Assembly: GCA_950295325.1 (NCBI GenBank)
Contig: OX485805.1
Coordinates: 31,793,501 to 31,857,500 of the forward strand
Length of the DNA stretch: 64,000 nt
Direction of reading: 5' to 3'
Source of the DNA: Polytrichum commune
Taxonomy: Eukaryota > Streptophyta > Polytrichopsida > Polytrichales > Polytrichaceae
The notes beneath the pieces were generated by a model. It had not been told where the DNA came from and made no database searches. It saw nothing but the letters and a program-made list of their open reading frames with translations. This document shows, one piece after another, positions 59,735 to 64,000 of the stretch (its first letter is position 1; each line of letters starts with the position of its first letter). The position numbers were made by a program, and so were the translations under genes.

Positions 59735-60690
59735 CTTGTTTGAGGAAATTGTACATGTGGGATTGCGAGGCCTTAGAGGAGTTCCCTTCGGGAATATGCA
59801 CTCTCAAGGCTTTGGAGGAATTGCTTTTCAATGAATGCAAATCAGTCAGGGAAATACCAGAAGGATTGGGGGGGTTGACTTGTTTTAGGAAATTGTACAT
59901 GTGGGATTGCGAGGCCTTAGAGGAGTTCCCTTCCAGAATATGTACTCTCAAGGCTTTGGAGGAATTGCATTTCAATGGATGCAAATCTTTGAGGAAAATA
60001 CCGGAAGGGTTGGGGGGATTGATTTGTTTGAGGATATTGTACATTTGGGATTGCGAGGGCTTAGAGGAGTTCCCTTCCGGAATATGCACTTTCAAGGCTT
60101 TGGAGGAATTGTCATTCAAAGGATGCAAATCTTTGAGGAAAATACCGGAAGGGTTGGGGGGGGTTGACTTGTTTGAAGGAATTGATGATGTGGGATTGCG
60201 AGGCCTTGGAGGAGTTCCCTTCCAAAATATGCACTCTCAAGGCATTGGAGGAATTAGATTTCACTAGATGCAAATATTTACGGAAAATACCAGAAGGGCT
60301 GGGGGGGTTGACTTGTTTGAAGAAATTATACATATTGGAGTGTGAGGCCCTTGAGGAGATTCCTTCGGGAATATGCACTCTCAAGGCTTTGGAGGAATGC
60401 AATTCCATGATTATAAATTTTTAACGGAAATACTGGAAGGGTTGGGGGGGTGACTTGTTTGAAGACAATGATTATGTGGGATTGTGAGGCCTTGGAGGAG
60501 TTCCGTTCTGGAATATGCACTCTCAAGGCTTTGGAGGAATTGTCATTATGTGGATGCAAATCTTTGAGGGGAATACCGGAAGGGTTGGGGGGTTGACTTG
60601 TTTGAAGAAATTGTACATGTCACGTTGCGAAGCCTTGGAGGAGTTCCCTTCCGGAATATGCACTCTCAAGGCTTTGGAGGAATTGCATTT
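57061..60690 (+). repeat. LRR-encoding tandem array, about 25 units of 144 bp
   Basis: Each unit encodes two 24-residue LRRs: LEELHFNGCKSLRKIPEGLG, then GLTCLKELYMWDCEALEEFP with SGICTLKA. Variants at a few positions (HFN/SFK/DFT, YMWDC/MMWDC/YMSRC, RK/RE/KK) suggest repeated unequal exchange, as with recurring neighbour pairs 13-14 and 17-18. 144 is a multiple of three, so other frames and the antisense strand are open too; these are shadows. Units 1-19 are in the main frame; 20-26 are displaced by indels or degraded. Confidence 0.95.
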
Positions 60691-60745
60691 GGGTGCAAGC
60701 ATGGTAAAGTGGACAAACTTTGATCTTTGCATTCATTCGTTGTAA
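59735..60745 (+). pseudogene. Frameshifted 3' part of the NLR LRR array
   Basis: LRR coding continues after the stop at 59,734 but in changing frames: one frame to about 60,150, the original frame again at 60,164-60,424, a degraded unit (ECNSMIINF then stop), and another frame at 60,595-60,745 ending LEELHLGASMVKWTNF. The frame changes sit at the G-tract between the two LRRs of a unit. Either the gene is truncated here or the assembly miscounts homopolymers. A GTAAGT-like donor (TCGTT|GTAAGTG at about 60,740) leaves open a further 3' exon. Confidence 0.7.
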
Positions 60746-61289
60746 GTGAATTCACCACTTGTTGATATCATGGGAACATGGGAGGGAACATGGGAGAACA
60801 AAAAGGGAACCACATGGAACATGGGCCTTTATTCCACTCTATGTCACATAAAGCATCCATAGGTTTATTATAAGTGTACTTGATATGCTTTCTAGACCCA
60901 ATGTTTTCAAAATTGAAAGGAACCCAAGTTTATTAATGGCCGGATGAAGCTTTATAATTAATTAATGAATGTGGCGGCCATATGGGAGGAGGCGGGAAAC
61001 CCCGGATTAAAAGGGGTGGGCCGGGATGTATCCCAAGGTGGACTATTAATTAGCTCTGATCTAAGATTACGTTGGTTTTGTTTTTTTTTTTGGCTAAAGT
61101 TTCAAATGTGGCCCAATGAATGCCAAGAAGCAACGGCTAGTCACAGATGCTTTGCTACAGTTTGAGAAATAACGGGTCAAAGTTGAAGACTTCAGGAGCA
61201 TTACCCATCATTTTAGAATATACCCACAATTAAACCTAAGCCCGGGGGTAGAGCAAATGGGAGCTCGTGTCCGGCCCATGCTTGCAAGA
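60746..61289. other. 3' flank of the NLR with a dispersed repeat fragment
   Basis: 60,746-61,150 shows no gene; GGGAACATGGGAGGGAACATGGGAG is a local duplication at about 60,770. 61,155-61,220 (GTTTGAGAAATAACGGGTC ... AGAATATACCC) matches 11,215-11,315. Confidence 0.45.
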
Positions 61290-61390
61290 TCTTAGGGTTG
61301 CGAACCTCATGCCTCCACCGCCTCCTGTGTTGTTGAAGCGCTTAGGGTTCTAGTAGTATAGCACAAATTTTTGCTAGCTTAGGGTTTGGG
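61290..61390 (+). promoter_or_regulatory. Cluster of telo-box-like motifs
   Basis: CTTAGGGTT occurs three times (about 61,291, 61,342, 61,378), the reverse of the plant telo-box AACCCTAA. The cluster sits 110-210 bp before the ATG at 61,499, fitting a promoter or 5' UTR. Confidence 0.4.
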
Positions 61391-61498
61391 GTGCACTTTG
61401 AGGACGAAGGGGCAGATTGAAATGGAGGTATGCATCTCAAACTTGCATTACATCTTTCTTTCTCTTGTACATTGCTTTGCAAAATTTTCTTTGTTAAC

Positions 61499-61930
61499 AT
61501 GGCACCAAGGGCACGTGTCCAAAGAGTGAAAGTTGAGGGTAATGGTTTGTCATCAAGAGAAGCTGAGAAAATTCGACTTGCTACTATTGTTCTTGAGAGG
61601 GAGAGTTGGCCAATAGATGATTTTGCAAAAAATCTTGGTGTGAGAGACTATGGGCTTGATACTTTGAAAGATTTAGGTGCAGATGTAGGAATTGACAATG
61701 ATGCAGTTATCGCATTTTTTGGGCCTCGAGGTGACCAAGGGTGGAAGCTGGATTCAAACTACTTGTCACAGGAGGATATTTGCGATTGTAGAAGGCAGAG
61801 TGAGCTTGTATATGGTCATTTGCCGTCAAATGGGTACTATTTGGCGACATTTTTGCGAGCATGGCTAGCTGAGAAGAACAACCACAAAGTTAATTGGGCC
61901 AAGTTTGCCTATGATGCTACTAGACACTAG
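61499..61930 (+). CDS. Unrecognised ORF with in-frame TAG (143 aa to stop)
   Basis: I do not recognise the family. The ORF starts MAPRARVQRVKVEG. It has a charged N-terminus, a stretch EAEKIRLATIVLERESWPID, an acidic middle (LKDLGADVGIDNDAVIAFFG) and YLATFLRAWLAEKNNHKVNW near the end. It reads YDATRH then TAG at 61,928-61,930. The same frame continues open for 38 more codons with plausible protein (RRNVENKKMKTESGD, SSSKQSSFSDWIDNK), ending at TGA near 62,047 after a possible donor (AAG|GTACTA). So the TAG may be a recent nonsense mutation, or a splice site (CTAG|GTGACT) may remove it. The first 23 codons of the longer frame (from 61,430) look like 5' UTR. Confidence 0.45.
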   Translation: MAPRARVQRVKVEGNGLSSREAEKIRLATIVLERESWPIDDFAKNLGVRDYGLDTLKDLGADVGIDNDAVIAFFGPRGDQGWKLDSNYLSQEDICDCRRQSELVYGHLPSNGYYLATFLRAWLAEKNNHKVNWAKFAYDATRH

Positions 61931-62047
61931 GTGACTCTAAGGAGAAATGTGGAGAACAAGAAGATGAAAACTGAGTCTGGTGATGCAACACCGTCTTCCT
62001 CCAAACAAAGTAGTTTCTCTGATTGGATAGACAATAAGGTACTATGA

Positions 62048-63735
62048 ATTCTGACCATGCGAACAAGTTTGCTGCTGCAAGTCTCTGAATAAGTTTAGTC
62101 ATGTTGGAATTACTACAAGCTAAGTCTTCTTTGTGTGGATTAGAGGTCGCTAGATGTGATCAGTGTGCTGTATCTGTATGGTCTTGAATTTTCGTGACGG
62201 GGTGACGGAGGCCTCTGGTATCTAGTGCTGTGAGCATCCTTTGTGGTTTTGTAATGATGCAGCACCTCGTAAACGAGGCTGATAATAATTTGGTCAAGCG
62301 CGACGTGGGTTGGGTTGTCCCTTCACCATTACTTTTGTCCTGTTCACAAAATGTGGCAAGGTTGGGATTCCAATTAGACTTTCAATGTCAGTTCATAGTT
62401 TTATCTTGATTTCGTAGTTTGGCCGATGATTGTTACCTATAGGTGGAATTGCATGCGGCGCTGAGAACTTGTTTCACAAGGAGAACCTGGTGAGTGTGTC
62501 TTCCTCATCGTGTAGGTTTACAGTCACGATGCAGGCATGAATCCATTCATGTATGTACAGATCGCACTCGAAAGTCACATCGTCTAGGTGTGTACTAGGC
62601 ATCTCCTGCAGCATGCTATGATCACACTGGTTAACTGCTGAGAATTACCATCTCGTGATCCGGCGCTTGACTCGTCTTGGTTTCTTCGCTCCAGCTAGCA
62701 AGTGCTTCTTCAATCTCAAACGTTGTCGGAGAGAGCTACCTTGAGACAGTGTTGCTTTTCTCGATATGCCAGGCGGCCCGTTTTAGTATATCCTATTGAA
62801 TACGAACAGCGTGCAGTGGACTTTTTCCTCAACATATTGCAATTGCAACTGCATAGAATTGTGGGATCGGTTTTATCCTCAGACAGGGTTGTGTCGGCCA
62901 GATCCATCTATTGATAAGTCTCGAGCGTTCATATAATTAGCTGCTCAGACAGATTTTCTGACAGCGTGGAGAATTAAATGGAAAGAAGAGTGGACGAAAT
63001 TAGCTCAAACGTTGTCCGGCGGGATTTGTTGGACTATGTGACAATTAGCGGCGCAGGTGAACCGGGGATACCACAACAGAGTGCTTTTGCGTGGTATCCT
63101 TTGGATGCACCTCTCCCAACTCTATGTGTGAGTACTACTTTTCAACCTTGCCGGAATCACCGCTTCATGATCTCGTTCATTTTCATATTCATTTCAATTT
63201 CCTTTTAGTTCTGTTGTATGGGATGTTGAAATTGAACTTGGTGATTTTCCAGGTTATGTCAATTCCACTAGGATAAGTTCACAGACGTACTGTACAGAAT
63301 CGTGACAATCGGTACCCGGTACGTACATCTGGGGTCCTGCGAGGAGACACATGATTGAAAATTCACGAGCACAAGCTGCCAGCGCAATAAGCGGCACCGT
63401 GGCTATATGTGATGCATAAATGTGTACCCTGCAATGGGAGTAGATTTCATGTTACATGATCAGGAAGTAAATAGAAAAGAGCTGGGCAATATTACAGCTC
63501 TTCTGCGTTGTACCTGTAGTGCAGGTTAATAATCAGTTCCGAGCCGGGACTATGAGTTCAGGTTAGATTCTCGTGGCACCTTGAATGTTGCGTTAGGGTT
63601 GCCAGTGCACTTTGCATGTGACTTTTCGTGGGTGAGTGTGGATTACCAAAGCTGTCTGCATGTGAGTTGAGAGGAAATTCAAACTATGGTACGCTTCAGG
63701 ACCACAACTAACCTTGAGCTGCTCTTGCCTAGGAC
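62048..63735. other. Intergenic or intronic DNA, no gene assigned
   Basis: Composition is more balanced than elsewhere. Open frames at 62,702-62,914 and 62,978-63,208 (ISSNVVRRDLLDYVTISGAG) could be exons but I recognise nothing and see no consistent splice pattern. Confidence 0.35.
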
Positions 63736-64000
63736 ATGGAGATTGCGCGAGACAATGATGGCAGTTGTTTCATAACTAGTTCCAGGTGTGCAACTATTTT
63801 TCTTCCTCACCAGTTGCCAAGGGCACGCGCTTTGCTTGCTCAAGCAGAAGAAGAAGAACTGCATGCAACTACAAAGCGAACGGGCTTCAATGACAATGAG
63901 GTTGACAATAAGCAGTGTGTGGCAGATCTTGCTGCTGAGAAGAGATTCATCGAAAGAGAAGAATCTGACGTTAATTCTACTTATTGTAAACTACTCCACC
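63736..64000 (+). CDS. Partial open exon running off the window
   Basis: An open frame starts at ATG 63,736 (MEIARDNDGSCFITSS) just after a splice-acceptor-like CTTGCCTAG and continues without a stop to the window end (88 codons). It has an acidic segment (LLAQAEEEELHATTK) and a charged C-terminal part (ADLAAEKRFIEREESDVNST). It may be an internal exon rather than a start. No family is recognised. Confidence 0.4.
   Translation, partial: MEIARDNDGSCFITSSRCATIFLPHQLPRARALLAQAEEEELHATTKRTGFNDNEVDNKQCVADLAAEKRFIEREESDVNSTYCKLLH

Noticed and set aside
57061..60690. CRISPR-like regular array
   Set aside because: Units are coding, contiguous and lack unique spacers; the genome is eukaryotic.

Overview
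This window looks like nuclear DNA of a land plant, most likely a moss. Genes are interrupted by many short canonical introns, intergenic DNA is AT-rich and full of broken transposons, and telo-box motifs (AAACCCTAA type) sit at gene 5' ends. The strongest taxonomic hint is a resistance-type gene in which a protein kinase replaces the usual TIR or coiled-coil domain ahead of NB-ARC and LRRs; that kinase-NBS-LRR class is known from mosses. I cannot name the species.

Layout: 0.6-4.6 kb holds an unrecognised minus-strand gene with at least six exons, all joined in phase 0, whose last exon is preceded by two tandem look-alike copies. 6.8-10.1 kb holds a second unrecognised minus-strand gene of five exons (about 218 aa, C-terminal membrane anchor). 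10.4-15.7 kb is intergenic with imperfect foldback repeats. 16.2-19.9 kb is a clear plus-strand soluble inorganic pyrophosphatase gene with eight exons, one intron of which appears to be GA-AG. 19.9-22.9 kb is repeat-derived intergenic DNA.

23-44.3 kb is a nested transposon nest. Pieces of one or more LINEs (RRM-like ORF1, endonuclease start, RNase H, C-terminal domain), recognisable by a G-poor plus strand, are separated by a ~10 kb block containing a Tourist-like MITE, a 177-bp tandem repeat and a decayed MULE transposase, by a 1,139-bp pogo/Tigger-type deletion derivative with a TA duplication, and by a 3.7-kb near-palindromic foldback element. 44.3-53.4 kb is mostly dispersed repeats.

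53.4-60.7 kb carries the most interesting locus: a three-exon NLR of about 1,990 aa with an N-terminal helical domain resembling DUF1221 of plant MLKL-type kinases, a kinase with intact catalytic motifs, a hydrophobic segment, a TNL-like NB-ARC and an array of about 25 tandem 144-bp units, each encoding two LRRs. Several units carry the same G7 homopolymer and at least four have indels at that point, truncating the reading frame at 59,734. The last 3 kb hold a small unrecognised ORF with an in-frame TAG and an open exon running off the window end.

The three well-supported ordinary genes have no evident functional link. The pyrophosphatase is housekeeping, while the NLR is an immune receptor candidate in a repeat-rich, fast-changing setting. 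All joins were made by eye from splice signals and frame; no transcript or database evidence was available.
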